Assembly (NCBI RefSeq): GCF_004323635.1
Contig: NZ_CP036515.1
Location: 1,123,501 to 1,187,500 of the forward strand
Length of the DNA: 64,000 bases
Reading direction: 5' to 3'
DNA from: Lichenihabitans psoromatis
GTDB lineage: Bacteria > Pseudomonadota > Alphaproteobacteria > Rhizobiales > Beijerinckiaceae
Shown: piece by piece, positions 27,601 to 34,778 of the stretch
How positions within the stretch are numbered: position 1 is the stretch's first letter
Layout: every line of letters starts with the position of its first letter
Notes under the pieces: generated by a model
The model's input: the letters and a program-made list of their open reading frames with translations, nothing else
What the model was told of the DNA's origin: nothing
Database searches by the model: none
Position numbers and translations under genes: made by a program

Positions 27601-28374
27601 CTCGCGGGGACCGGCACGGTGCGGATCCAGGATGCACGCCTGCCGCGCCTCGACCCCGACGCGATCACCCGCGTGGTTGCGAGCACCGATGCGACCACCA
27701 CGATCGACGAAGCCGAGATCACACAGGATCTGGCCCGAGAACTCGACCATGGCGCGCTATCGCTCGGCACCATCACGACACCGGTGACGATCGCGGCGGG
27801 TGTCATGCGCGCCGATCCTGTCAAGGTGAAGGGCGCAGGCGCGTCGTCCGAAACGATTGCGCTGCTGGACCTTCGGACCCTGCTCTGGTCGATGAAGACC
27901 ACGGCCACCATGACCACATCGCCCAAGGATTGGACCGGCGAACCGCCACAGGTCGGCATTATCTGGAAAGGCCCGTTCGCGGCGCCGGCGCGTGAGATCG
28001 ATGCCGCCGCGCTGGTCAACGGGATCGCCGGCCGCGCGATTGGGCGCGATCAGGCCAAGATCGAAGCGTTTCAGGCGGATGTCCGGGAACGTGCGCTATT
28101 CTCGAACAAACTGAAGGCGATCGAGGCGGAACAGCAGGCGAAGCGCGACAAAGATCATGCGGATTCGGAGGCAGCCCTCCAGAAGCTTCTGCAGACGCCG
28201 GACGCGACCAAACCGCCGGTCGTGCCCTCCCCCGCAGTCACTCCTGTCCCCATGCCGGTGCCGCGCTTGCGACAGGTCCCCGCTAAGCCGCTCGGCTTGC
28301 TTCCAACGCAACCGCGCAAGCCCGGATTGCCGCCGGCAGCCCTGGCCGATCCGGGAAGCGCTGGACGATACTGA
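24664..28374 (+). CDS. AsmA family protein (bridge-like envelope protein)
   Basis: A 1236-residue AsmA/YhjG-type protein with a TTG start at 24664. It has an N-terminal signal anchor (LTVLAILLIAVLTTALVGPYFVDW), the AsmA N-terminal motif GAKVEITGPIDVKLLPRP, then long repeating beta-strand modules across most of the chain. The AsmA C-terminal domain (ARAAQLT and DRGALSL-type segments) lies before a low-complexity Lys/Pro-rich tail. AsmA-like proteins span the periplasm and are implicated in phospholipid transport to the outer membrane. The anchor, length and beta-helical pattern fit that. It is downstream of the PmtA-like gene. Confidence 0.85.
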   Translation: MRDSLTVLAILLIAVLTTALVGPYFVDWNGHRGEIEARLSSLLGAKVEITGPIDVKLLPRPIFRLQGLTVSGGSARAARVSAERVDVELALTALLRGDIQLIDADLTRPHVTLAIAPDRSIAVPDFNGADASRVILSHLAVHDGIIDFVGQDGFAIGGIEGEGGAETLAGPFKFAGRVDTARGALGFRVATSAVEGHALRLKATIDPLNGSPKTELEGTVVSTAAPDRAAALSFDGMVTATGEVPLRDTQSVIPWRLGAKLQADGQQIAISDIDLRAGTDGRALAATGTGRVDLATARAAQLTLKARQVDLGKLAVTGADQDTSTDPIADRLAALARFVNSDDPFAGLPFPVTVDYAVDTLVFGNQTYANLNGTTTLAAGQPITGWTAIESGDGSRVRFEGSFEPGAAAVFKGRLDAASRDLERFADGLAPDLPDVADWLKLSLPVKTFAFTGAVELSKIGVAAHDAAITIDRSIFGGTITLTRAVGDDRARLFADLTSDALDLDALPDWRNTAQAASALDLSLSLSARALRLARTDVGAVDAGRIALQLHKTGSAVTLDRLSLADLGSATADLTGHSDGRTAHLEGRFDARKLGDLAKLIDRIAPGAATDALAARSDVLSPALLQVSVDAAIDPDGTLVPVALSLDGTAAGTKLGLHLKPDATSSFTPDKGARPPFTATLLLDAPESGALLRQLGIQTLPATAIGHGKVDASAHVGASGTLDGAVAVTLGDTKLSFAGRGNLGGEMTGHLTMKAPNVAPALRAVMLASPEPGAIWPADADAIVIWRDGKVVTKGLTARLLGQRVSGDLSFVPSGDHAAAPSPKLEAATQPAALTGALTIDRVPLDSLVGLVLGPLPQPKAGAFWLDTPFGPSSLTLPRTNLAVTIDTLSLTATLAAQNAKMGLRLTPGVLTLSDLTATLGDGQIGANVTVRRDGPAASVAGRVEWSGQPLGTPSLGGRSDATLDLAGTGATEAALVASLAGTGTVRIQDARLPRLDPDAITRVVASTDATTTIDEAEITQDLARELDHGALSLGTITTPVTIAAGVMRADPVKVKGAGASSETIALLDLRTLLWSMKTTATMTTSPKDWTGEPPQVGIIWKGPFAAPAREIDAAALVNGIAGRAIGRDQAKIEAFQADVRERALFSNKLKAIEAEQQAKRDKDHADSEAALQKLLQTPDATKPPVVPSPAVTPVPMPVPRLRQVPAKPLGLLPTQPRKPGLPPAALADPGSAGRY

Positions 28375-28404
28375 CGTCGACCCACCAAGCCGCGAGTCGC
28401 AAGC

Positions 28405-28638
28405 CTAGCGGCTCCGATAATGGTCGAGTACGAAGACCCGCAAGGCCGAAGACAAGTTGGCATCACCGCGCGTTTGATCGATCTCGGCCACGAGGGCCGC
28501 GATCGCCATATCGCGTCCGGCCGCAATGGCCTTCAACCCGCTCCAGAACGCGTCCTCCAGCGAGACGCTCGTTGAGTGGCCGGCGATCACCAGCGAATGT
28601 TTCGCGACCGACGTCGGCGACCGACGGCGCTCAGCCAC
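28405..28638 (-). CDS. Ribbon-helix-helix domain protein
   Basis: A small protein of about 77 residues with the pattern of the alphaproteobacterial RHH_4-type family: HSLVIAGHSTSVSLEDAFWSGLKAIAA, a strand followed by helices, with SVSLE as the DNA-contacting strand. I start it at GTG 28638 because that GTG overlaps the stop of the preceding gene by 8 nt and leaves only a short tail before the conserved part. A frame open to 28812 exists, but its first ~58 residues lie inside the DUF4169 gene in another frame. Third gene of the sspB operon. Confidence 0.75.
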   Translation of the reverse strand: MAERRRSPTSVAKHSLVIAGHSTSVSLEDAFWSGLKAIAAGRDMAIAALVAEIDQTRGDANLSSALRVFVLDHYRSR

Positions 28639-28837
28639 GATCTGGATCGTCGAGGGCGTCGTCAGGCGATCGCCGATGCGCCGCATGCGATCGATCGGCC
28701 AATGCCTTCTCGGCCTCGGAAAGACGGCGCTCGGCTTTCCCGCGTCCAAAACTGATTCGATTTTGTTCAGCGCCCGCGGCTGCCGCCTCGCGATCACGCC
28801 GTTTACGGGCAAGCCTCAGATTGACGAGGTCGCCCAA
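28631..28837 (-). CDS. DUF4169 family protein
   Basis: A 68-residue, highly charged protein of unknown function. The start is TTG at 28837, 8 nt after the sspB stop. The N-terminal VNLRLARKRRDREAAA and the middle NRISFGRGKAERRLSEAE match the DUF4169 pattern (VNLRxxRK... NRxxxGRxKAER) found beside sspB in Hyphomicrobiales. It is predicted helical and probably cytoplasmic. Its end overlaps the ribbon-helix-helix gene. Confidence 0.75.
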   Translation of the reverse strand: MGDLVNLRLARKRRDREAAAAGAEQNRISFGRGKAERRLSEAEKALADRSHAAHRRSPDDALDDPDRG

Positions 28838-28845
28838 AGCCAGGC

Positions 28846-29520
28846 TCAGGGCTTTTTACGGAACGAGTCGATCGATACGACTTTGGCAGCCTGTTGCTGG
28901 TCGTCCTGCTTAGGCGGCGCCTCGTCATCGGACTCGGCCGTCACCTTGGAGAGTGAAAGCTTCGCCGTCTTGTTTTCCGGCTTACCGTCCGGCTTGATCG
29001 AGGTCGCGCTCGGTACGGCTGCGAGAGGTTTCGTCGTGGCCGGCAGACCCGCCGGCTCGACAGTTGCCAGCATCCGCTTGTTCAGCGCGGTCTTCAACGT
29101 TTCGACGGTCGAGCTCGGCTTATCGATCGCCTCTGAACCGGACGACACCGATGCCTGAGCGGGATCCTGGATGTCGAACTTGAGTCCGAACTGGACGGAG
29201 GGATCGACGAAGCTCGTGATCGCCGCAAACGGGATCAGCAGCCGCTCGGGGACGTTGCTGAACGATAGTCCGACCTCGAAGGCGTGTTCCGTCACGCCGA
29301 GATCCCAGAACTGATGTTGCAAGATGATGGTCATCTCATCCGGATAGCGCTCCCGCATCCGATTCGAGAGCCGCAGGCCCGGCGCGCTGGTCTTGAACGT
29401 GATGAAGAAGTGATGCTCGCCCTGCAGCCCGTTGCGCGCAGCCTCGGTCAGCACATTGCGGACGACGCCACGCAAGGCTTCCTGCACGAGGAGATCGTAA
29501 CGAATAAGATCGGCTGCCAT
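28846..29520 (-). CDS. sspB: ClpXP adaptor SspB (alpha type)
   Basis: A 224-residue adaptor that binds ssrA-tagged proteins and delivers them to the ClpXP protease. The folded part is at about 1-120 (QGEHHFFITFKTSAPGLRLS, MTIILQHQFWDL, LSFSNVPERLLIPFAAITSFVDPS). It is followed by a long low-complexity linker and a short basic C-terminal ClpX-tethering peptide (KVVSIDSFRKKP). The start ATG 29520 gives the usual N-terminus. Its neighbour upstream on the same strand is the tmRNA gene that encodes the tag it recognises. Confidence 0.93.
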   Translation of the reverse strand: MAADLIRYDLLVQEALRGVVRNVLTEAARNGLQGEHHFFITFKTSAPGLRLSNRMRERYPDEMTIILQHQFWDLGVTEHAFEVGLSFSNVPERLLIPFAAITSFVDPSVQFGLKFDIQDPAQASVSSGSEAIDKPSSTVETLKTALNKRMLATVEPAGLPATTKPLAAVPSATSIKPDGKPENKTAKLSLSKVTAESDDEAPPKQDDQQQAAKVVSIDSFRKKP

Positions 29521-29567
29521 TCAAAACGATCCAAACAGGACATGCGAGACTAATATTAACTGATGGT

Positions 29568-29886
29568 CGAGTGGAGGCTTCTGTTGCCAGGTGCCTCCGA
29601 ACCCCGCCTAGAAGTGCAACCCCCTAGGACTTGATTCCCAGTACCATCACCGCATTACGCAGCGAGGGCCACCGGAGCATAGTTGTCATTGGCAACTATA
29701 AGAAAAGCCCGATAACGGTGGTACAATGCCGAGCAAAAGAACACCCTTTACACCCTCGTCGATCCTATTTCGCCCCCACCAAAACCCGTCGTGAACGGGC
29801 TTGGGTGGAGGCGCCGGGTACCGCCCCCGGGTCCGAATGGCTTATTCCGATGACCATTTATCGCCATAGCCACCCTTACGGGTGGC
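29568..29886 (-). ncRNA. ssrA: Circularly permuted two-piece tmRNA (ssrA)
   Basis: Transfer-messenger RNA that rescues stalled ribosomes, in the alphaproteobacterial split form. The acceptor piece comes first: hairpin GCCACCC-ttac-GGGTGGC (29869-29886), T-arm CCGGG/CCCGG, then the acceptor strand CGCCTCC. The coding piece starts at 29777 with GGGGGCG, which pairs over all seven bases with that acceptor strand (one G-T). Within it the resume codon GCC at 29693 opens the tag ANDNYAPVALAA and stop TAA (29655). It ends with the hairpin GGAGGC/GCCTCC near 29570-29605. The 3' end is ACC followed by C, so the final A of CCA is not encoded. Piece boundaries are approximate. Confidence 0.93.
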
Positions 29887-29892
29887 ACGAGG

Positions 29893-29898
29893 AATATA
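29893..29898 (-). promoter_or_regulatory. Likely -10 element of ssrA
   Basis: Minus-strand TATATT lies 6 nt upstream of the first base of the acceptor-piece hairpin (29886), the right spacing for a -10 box. The -35 region, about 17 nt further up, is a weak match (TTCCTA). It sits inside the interval separating ssrA from the divergent protease-like gene. Confidence 0.5.
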
Positions 29899-29902
29899 GG
29901 CG

Positions 29903-30904
29903 ATGATGCGAGCATTAGGAAGAGCATGTGACACGCATGGCTCGATTGCGGTGGTCAATACGCGATGGGTGGGTGCGATCTCGCGTGCCGTGCTGGTGAT
30001 GATGACGCTGGCGGGCGTGGTCGGCTCCTGGCGCTCGAGCGCGCAAGCCGCGTGTCGCACAACCGAGATTGCGACGCTGCCGCTCAGCCTGAAGGGTGGT
30101 CATTTTCGGGTGACGGCGGCCATCAACGGGCATGGCGTCGATCTCGTGGTCGATACGGGCGCCGCCGTGTCGGCGCTCGATCGCAAGGCCGCTGATCGGC
30201 TGCAAATCGCGGTCGATGCCGACCGCAGCAGCACGATCGTCGGCGTCGGCGGAACCGGCCGTCCCGTCGCGACACGGCTGGCCCGAACCTTGACGCTCGG
30301 CGCGCTCCGCCTCGAAAATATCCGCTTCGTGTCGGGATCATTCGGCTCGAGCCCGGCCCGGCCGGAACCGATCGCCGGCATCCTCGGTGCCGATATCCTG
30401 TTCCGCTACGATGTCGAGTTCGATCCCGCGCGGCACGCGATGATCCTGCATCGACCGGAGGGTTGTTCCGGTCGTTTTCTCGATTGGGGCGCCTATGACG
30501 CGGTGCCGCTTCAGCGCTTCTATGATGGCAGCTTGAAGCGGGTCCCCGTCGCGATCGACGGCGTTTCCATGTTGGCGCTGCTCGATACCGGGGCCACTGG
30601 GACGGTTCTGTTCCGCCCTGCCGTGCGCCGCTTGGGGCCAGCGGCGGCTCCGGCAAAAACCGATCGGCGTGGGCTCGGCGTGGGCTCGGTCGCCGGCAAG
30701 ACAATTCCGATGTTCACCCATCGCTTCGCCTCCCTGATGGTCGGTCGCGACATCTTGCGATCCCCCGATCTGACCGTCGCGAACGACGCGACCATGGAGC
30801 TCGAGATGCTGCTCGGGCTCGACTATCTCGGCACCCGGCGGATTTGGATCTCCTACGCGACCGATCAATTGTTCATCGCATCGGGCACGACTGCCGCGCC
30901 ATGA
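29903..30904 (+). CDS. Retropepsin-like aspartyl protease family protein, secreted
   Basis: About 333 residues with a signal peptide or anchor (VLVMMTLAGVVGSW then SSAQA-AC). It has two Asp-Thr-Gly motifs in a duplicated beta-barrel fold: VDTGAAVSAL in the first half and LDTGATGTVL in the second, each with the following hydrophobic-Gly elements (GILGADILFRYDVEF, LLGLDYLGTRRIWI). Periplasmic clan AA proteases fit; the substrate is unknown. The ATG at 29903 is 16 nt from the end of the divergent tmRNA gene. Internal GTG starts at 29951 or 29969 would leave room for a promoter and still keep the signal. Confidence 0.75.
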   Translation: MMRALGRACDTHGSIAVVNTRWVGAISRAVLVMMTLAGVVGSWRSSAQAACRTTEIATLPLSLKGGHFRVTAAINGHGVDLVVDTGAAVSALDRKAADRLQIAVDADRSSTIVGVGGTGRPVATRLARTLTLGALRLENIRFVSGSFGSSPARPEPIAGILGADILFRYDVEFDPARHAMILHRPEGCSGRFLDWGAYDAVPLQRFYDGSLKRVPVAIDGVSMLALLDTGATGTVLFRPAVRRLGPAAAPAKTDRRGLGVGSVAGKTIPMFTHRFASLMVGRDILRSPDLTVANDATMELEMLLGLDYLGTRRIWISYATDQLFIASGTTAAP

Positions 30905-30976
30905 CGGCACGGGCTGTAACCACCGCCCCGTCGTCGGCGTATCTTCGCCAGAGACGACGAGCAGCGGAGCACGGCG

Positions 30977-31498
30977 ATGATGGATCTCACCCGACGATTG
31001 ATGGTACTGGCGGGCGGGGGCTCGCTTCTGGCTCTTGTGACGGGCTGGTGGAAGCTACCCGGCGGCGAGACGGCCCAAGCCGCGGAGGGCAAATTCGCGG
31101 TGCGTCATACCGATGCCGAGTGGCGTAAGCTGCTCAATGGCAATCAATATGCGGTGTTGCGTCACCAGGGGACGGAGACGCCCTTTACGAGCCCGCTCAA
31201 CCACGAAAAGCGCGCCGGCGTTTTTGCCTGCGCCGGCTGCGATCAGGCCGCTTTTTCGTCGCGCACGAAATTCGATAGCGGCACCGGATGGCCGAGCTTC
31301 TGGCAACCGCTCGAGGGGGCGGTGGGCGAGACGCAGGATCGGTCGATGCTGATGACCAGGACGGAAGTCCATTGCGGACGCTGCGGCGGCCATCTCGGCC
31401 ATGTGTTCAACGACGGCCCGCAACCGACCGGCCTGCGCTACTGCATGAACGGGGTCGCGATGACGTTCCGGCCGGGAGACGGGACGGACGGGGCTTGA
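30977..31498 (+). CDS. msrB: Peptide-methionine (R)-S-oxide reductase MsrB, exported
   Basis: Reduces R-methionine sulfoxide in proteins with thioredoxin-type electron supply. It has 173 residues. The structural zinc is held by Cys85/Cys88 (CAGC) and Cys133/Cys136 (CGRC), and the catalytic Cys156 is in RYCMNGVAM. It starts with a twin-arginine-like signal (LTRRLMVLAGGG, hydrophobic core to about 24), so the enzyme probably acts in the periplasm, an arrangement seen in several proteobacteria. No msrA lies beside it. It follows the aspartyl-protease-like gene by 72 nt. Confidence 0.93.
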   Translation: MMDLTRRLMVLAGGGSLLALVTGWWKLPGGETAQAAEGKFAVRHTDAEWRKLLNGNQYAVLRHQGTETPFTSPLNHEKRAGVFACAGCDQAAFSSRTKFDSGTGWPSFWQPLEGAVGETQDRSMLMTRTEVHCGRCGGHLGHVFNDGPQPTGLRYCMNGVAMTFRPGDGTDGA

Positions 31499-31571
31499 TC
31501 GCCAGCAGGACTTGATAATCCGGAGCCGAACCGAAATGGTGGGTCGGCATCTTGGATAGACTTGATCGATC

Positions 31572-32468
31572 ATGTCGCAGGCCCTCAACGACCAACCCTA
31601 TCTCGATCTCCTGCGGGACGTGATCGATCGTGGCGACGAACGCATCGATCGCACTGGCATCGGCACGCGATCGATCTTCGGCGCCATGATCCGTTTCGAC
31701 GTCGCCCGTGCCGCGCCGATCCTCACGACCAAGCGAGTCTATTGGAAAACCGCCATCAAGGAGATGCTGTGGTTTCTGACGGGCCAAACCAACATTCAGG
31801 CGCTGCTGCGGGACAACGTTCGGATCTGGACCGATTGGCCGCTCGCGACCTATCGGCGAGAGACGGGCGAGGCGATCTCGCAGGAGGCGTTCGAGGCCCG
31901 CATTCTTGGCGACGACGCTTTTGCCGAGCGATGGGGTGACCTCGGCCCCGTCTATGGCAAGCAGTGGCGGCGCTGGCTCGGGCCGGACGGTCGCGAGCAT
32001 GACCAGATCGCCTCGCTGATCGAGACGTTGCGGACCAATCCCTCCAGCCGTCGCATGCTGTTCCACGCCTGGAACGTCGGTGAGTTGGGCGACATGGCGC
32101 TGCCGCCCTGTCATCTGCTCTACCAATTCCATGTCAGCAGCGGCCGCCTCTCGCTGATGATGACCCAACGGAGCGTCGATCTGGTGCTCGGCTGCCCTTT
32201 CAACTGGGTCGGCGCGGTGGCGCTGCAGGCGATGATCGCCCAGCAGGCCGATCTCGAACTCGGCGATTTTGTCTGGGTCGGCGGCGACGTGCATGTCTAC
32301 CGGAACCAGATCGAGGCCGTCGAAACGCAATTGGCGCGCACGCCGCGGCCGTTTCCGCGTCTCCGCCTGATCCGTAAGCCGGACAGTATCGACCACTATC
32401 GCATCGAGGATTTTGCCGTCGACGGCTACGATCCCTATCCGGCCATCGCGGTCGATGTCGCCGTCTAG
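31572..32468 (+). CDS. thyA: Thymidylate synthase
   Basis: Converts dUMP to dTMP with methylene-tetrahydrofolate, which is oxidised to dihydrofolate. The 298 residues are longer than the E. coli enzyme (264) because of an insertion around 95-125 (RRETGEAISQEAFEARI). The catalytic cysteine is Cys180 in LPPCHLLYQF. The N-terminal RTGIGTRSIFG binds phosphate and folate, and the QRSVDLVLGCPFNW motif is intact. It is grouped with folA two genes downstream, which regenerates tetrahydrofolate from its product. Confidence 0.97.
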   Translation: MSQALNDQPYLDLLRDVIDRGDERIDRTGIGTRSIFGAMIRFDVARAAPILTTKRVYWKTAIKEMLWFLTGQTNIQALLRDNVRIWTDWPLATYRRETGEAISQEAFEARILGDDAFAERWGDLGPVYGKQWRRWLGPDGREHDQIASLIETLRTNPSSRRMLFHAWNVGELGDMALPPCHLLYQFHVSSGRLSLMMTQRSVDLVLGCPFNWVGAVALQAMIAQQADLELGDFVWVGGDVHVYRNQIEAVETQLARTPRPFPRLRLIRKPDSIDHYRIEDFAVDGYDPYPAIAVDVAV

Positions 32469-32482
32469 CAAAACGAGGGTCG

Positions 32483-32989
32483 ATGCCTGATCTGGTCCTG
32501 CGGCCCGCCCTCCCCGGCGATGCCGACCTCATCTTCGCCTTCGTGAGCGAGCTTGCGGCCTATGAGAAGCTCTCTCACGCGGTCGTCTCGACGCCTGCGG
32601 TTCTGGCCGACGCCCTGTTTGGGCCAAGCCCGCGCGTGTTCTGCGACATCGCCGCATGGGGCGGCGCTCCGGCCGGTTTCGCGCTGTGGTTTTATGATTT
32701 CTCCACCTTCGAGGGCCGTCACGGCATCTATCTCGAAGACCTGTTCGTGCGGCCGTCTTTTCGGGGCCATAAGATCGGCAAACGGCTGATGGCGGGCCTT
32801 GCGGCGCGCTGCCGCGCCGAGCGTTTGGGGCGACTGACATGGTCGGTGCTCGACTGGAACGCTCCCTCGATCGCCTTCTACAAGGCGCAAGGCGCTGTGA
32901 TGCTCGACGATTGGACGACCTGCAGATTGACCGGCGACGCGCTGCTGGCGCTGGGGGACGGCGCGCAACGACGTGATGGCGCGGCATGA
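32483..32989 (+). CDS. GNAT family N-acetyltransferase
   Basis: A 168-residue acyltransferase of the GCN5 fold, closest by pattern to the spermidine/diamine (SSAT-like) branch: LRPALPGDADLI at the N-terminus, IYLEDLFVRPSFRGHKIGKRLM (acetyl-CoA loop RGHKIGK at about 96-102) and WNAPSIAFYKAQGA at the C-terminus. The acceptor is unknown. It is inserted between thyA and folA, 14 nt after thyA, and its stop overlaps the folA start by 4 nt, so it is co-transcribed with both. Confidence 0.85.
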   Translation: MPDLVLRPALPGDADLIFAFVSELAAYEKLSHAVVSTPAVLADALFGPSPRVFCDIAAWGGAPAGFALWFYDFSTFEGRHGIYLEDLFVRPSFRGHKIGKRLMAGLAARCRAERLGRLTWSVLDWNAPSIAFYKAQGAVMLDDWTTCRLTGDALLALGDGAQRRDGAA

Positions 32990-33498
32990 CCCCTCTGCGA
33001 CTCGCCCTCATCGTCGCGGTAGCGCGTAACGGCGTCATCGGAACCGACAACACCCTACCCTGGCGTTTATCGAGCGATCTCAAACATTTTCGCTCTCTGA
33101 CAATGGGCAAGCCCGTCCTGATGGGGCGTAAGACGTGGGACTCGATCGGCCGGCCTCTCCCGGGGCGAACCGTCGTTGTGGTCTCCCGGAACCCCGATTT
33201 TGCGGCCGACGGCGTCGAGGTCGCATCGACGCTCCCGGACGCGATCGCAATCGGTAACCGCGTCGGTCATGCGATGGGCGCGCAGGAAATCATGGTGGCG
33301 GGCGGCGGCACGCTCTATGCCGCGCTGATCGGGCGGGCCGATCGTCTTTACGTCACCGAGGTGGATCTGGCACCCGCAGGCGACACGATCTTTCCGACGA
33401 TCGATCCGACCCAGTGGCGTGAATCGAGCCGGGCGTCCCATCCGGTGTCCGAGCGCGACGATACAACATTCACTTTCGTCACCTATGACCGACGGTAA
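32986..33498 (+). CDS. folA: Dihydrofolate reductase
   Basis: NADPH-dependent reduction of dihydrofolate to tetrahydrofolate. It has 170 residues. The substrate-binding Asp31 is in LPWRLSSDLKHF, followed by the NADP motifs GKPVLMGRKTWDSIG and the central Gly-rich MVAGGGTLYAAL. The start ATG 32986 (MTPLRLALIVAVARNGVIG) overlaps the GNAT stop. It completes the thymidylate cycle with thyA. A terminator-like hairpin follows before hflK. Confidence 0.96.
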   Translation: MTPLRLALIVAVARNGVIGTDNTLPWRLSSDLKHFRSLTMGKPVLMGRKTWDSIGRPLPGRTVVVVSRNPDFAADGVEVASTLPDAIAIGNRVGHAMGAQEIMVAGGGTLYAALIGRADRLYVTEVDLAPAGDTIFPTIDPTQWRESSRASHPVSERDDTTFTFVTYDRR

Positions 33499-33554
33499 GG
33501 CAGGCTTGGCCGTTGCGGTTTGCGAGGCGGCCTCCCAAATCTACAACGCGCAAG

Positions 33555-33586
33555 AGCGGCTCTGCCTCGCAGAAGCCGCTTTCTTT
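33555..33586 (+). terminator. Terminator-like hairpin between folA and hflK
   Basis: AGCGGCT (33555-33561), a 12-nt loop, AGCCGCT (33574-33580), then TTCTTT. A seven-base perfect stem followed by a T-rich tail fits a rho-independent terminator for the thyA-folA unit, 57 nt after the folA stop and 40 nt before the hflK start. Confidence 0.6.
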
Positions 33587-33626
33587 GCGGAATGAGAGCG
33601 ACGTCGGCTCATACAAGAGGACTTCT

Positions 33627-34778
33627 ATGCCCTGGACCAATCAAGGCGGGAACGGCGGCGGGCCGTGGAAACCCAGCAATCCAGGGCCTTGGGGCCAGGG
33701 GCCGAGCAACAACAACAACAATAACAACACGCCGGATCTCGAAGAGTTTCTGCGCCGGAGCCAGGAGCGGATGCGCCGGATGATCCCCGGCGGGGACTTC
33801 GGAGCTTTGGGGCTTGCTGCCGTCGCCATGCTGATCGTTGTCGTGTGGCTGCTGAGCGGCTTTTATACGATCGCGCCGAACGAGGTTGGTCTCAATCTCG
33901 TGTTCGGCAAATATACCGGCAAGACGCAAGCCGGTCTGAACTACAACTGGCCCTACCCGATCGGCGACGTCGACAAGCTGCAGGTCACCGACCGCAACTC
34001 GATCGATATCGGCTCGATCTCTCGTGAGGATAGCCGCCGTCCGGGCGTTCAACTCGGCATGGATATTCCCGAGGAAAGCCTGATGCTGACCGGCGACGAG
34101 AACATCGCCGACGTGAAATTCCGCGTCATCTGGCAGATCGATCCGGCCCATCCCGAAGATTATGCCTTCAACCTCCGCAACCCGAACGAAACCGTCAAAG
34201 CCGTGGCCGAAAGTGCCATGCGCGAGGTGATCGGACGCTTCAACCTCCAAGGCATTCTGACATCGGATCGGACCAAGGTCGAACAGACCACGCAGGATCT
34301 GACACAGGGCGTGCTCACATCCTACAAGGCCGGCGTTCTGGTTTTGCAGACCCAGTTGCTCTCCGTCGGCCCGCCGGCGCAGGTCATCTCGTCGTATCGC
34401 GACGTGACGGCCGCCCAGCAAGATCTCCAGCGCCAGCGGAACGAGTCGGAAGCTTATGCCAACCGCATCGTGCCGGAAGCGCGCGGTGCCGCCGCCGCCA
34501 TCATTCAAGAGGCGCAAGGCTATCGCGAGCAGACCGTGCAGCAGGCTCAGGGTCAGGCGTCTCGCTTTACCCAGGTTTATGACCAGTACAAGAACGCGCC
34601 CGACGTGACGCGCGAGCGGATCTACATCGAAACCATGGAGCAGGTCCTGAGCGGCACCGACAAGATCATCCTCGACGACAAGCAGGGCGTGGTTCCTTAC
34701 CTGCCGCTCGGCGCGCTTGGATCGACGACAGGGCAAGCCACGGCACCGAAAGCCGGACAGACGGGAGTGGCCCAATGA
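33627..34778 (+). CDS. hflK: FtsH protease activity modulator HflK
   Basis: SPFH/band-7 membrane protein that with HflC forms a cage around the FtsH protease in the inner membrane. It has 383 residues: a Gly/Pro/Asn-rich cytoplasmic N-terminus with a run of seven Asn (28-34), one membrane helix (LGLAAVAMLIVVVWLLSGFY), then the periplasmic band-7 domain and a helical part rich in Gln, Arg and Ala (ARGAAAAIIQEAQGYREQ). The start ATG 33627 follows an AGAGGA site. An in-frame extension to 33513 is not supported. Coupled to hflC by a 4-nt overlap. Confidence 0.95.
   Translation: MPWTNQGGNGGGPWKPSNPGPWGQGPSNNNNNNNTPDLEEFLRRSQERMRRMIPGGDFGALGLAAVAMLIVVVWLLSGFYTIAPNEVGLNLVFGKYTGKTQAGLNYNWPYPIGDVDKLQVTDRNSIDIGSISREDSRRPGVQLGMDIPEESLMLTGDENIADVKFRVIWQIDPAHPEDYAFNLRNPNETVKAVAESAMREVIGRFNLQGILTSDRTKVEQTTQDLTQGVLTSYKAGVLVLQTQLLSVGPPAQVISSYRDVTAAQQDLQRQRNESEAYANRIVPEARGAAAAIIQEAQGYREQTVQQAQGQASRFTQVYDQYKNAPDVTRERIYIETMEQVLSGTDKIILDDKQGVVPYLPLGALGSTTGQATAPKAGQTGVAQ

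Noticed and set aside
28388..28413. AGCCGC ... GCGGCT hairpin between the convergent AsmA and RHH genes
   Set aside because: A 14-nt loop, no T run, and it overlaps the RHH stop codon; not supportable as a terminator.
29631..29906. Small plus-strand reading frame between sspB and the protease-like gene
   Set aside because: The interval is explained by the tmRNA on the other strand; the frame is its complement.
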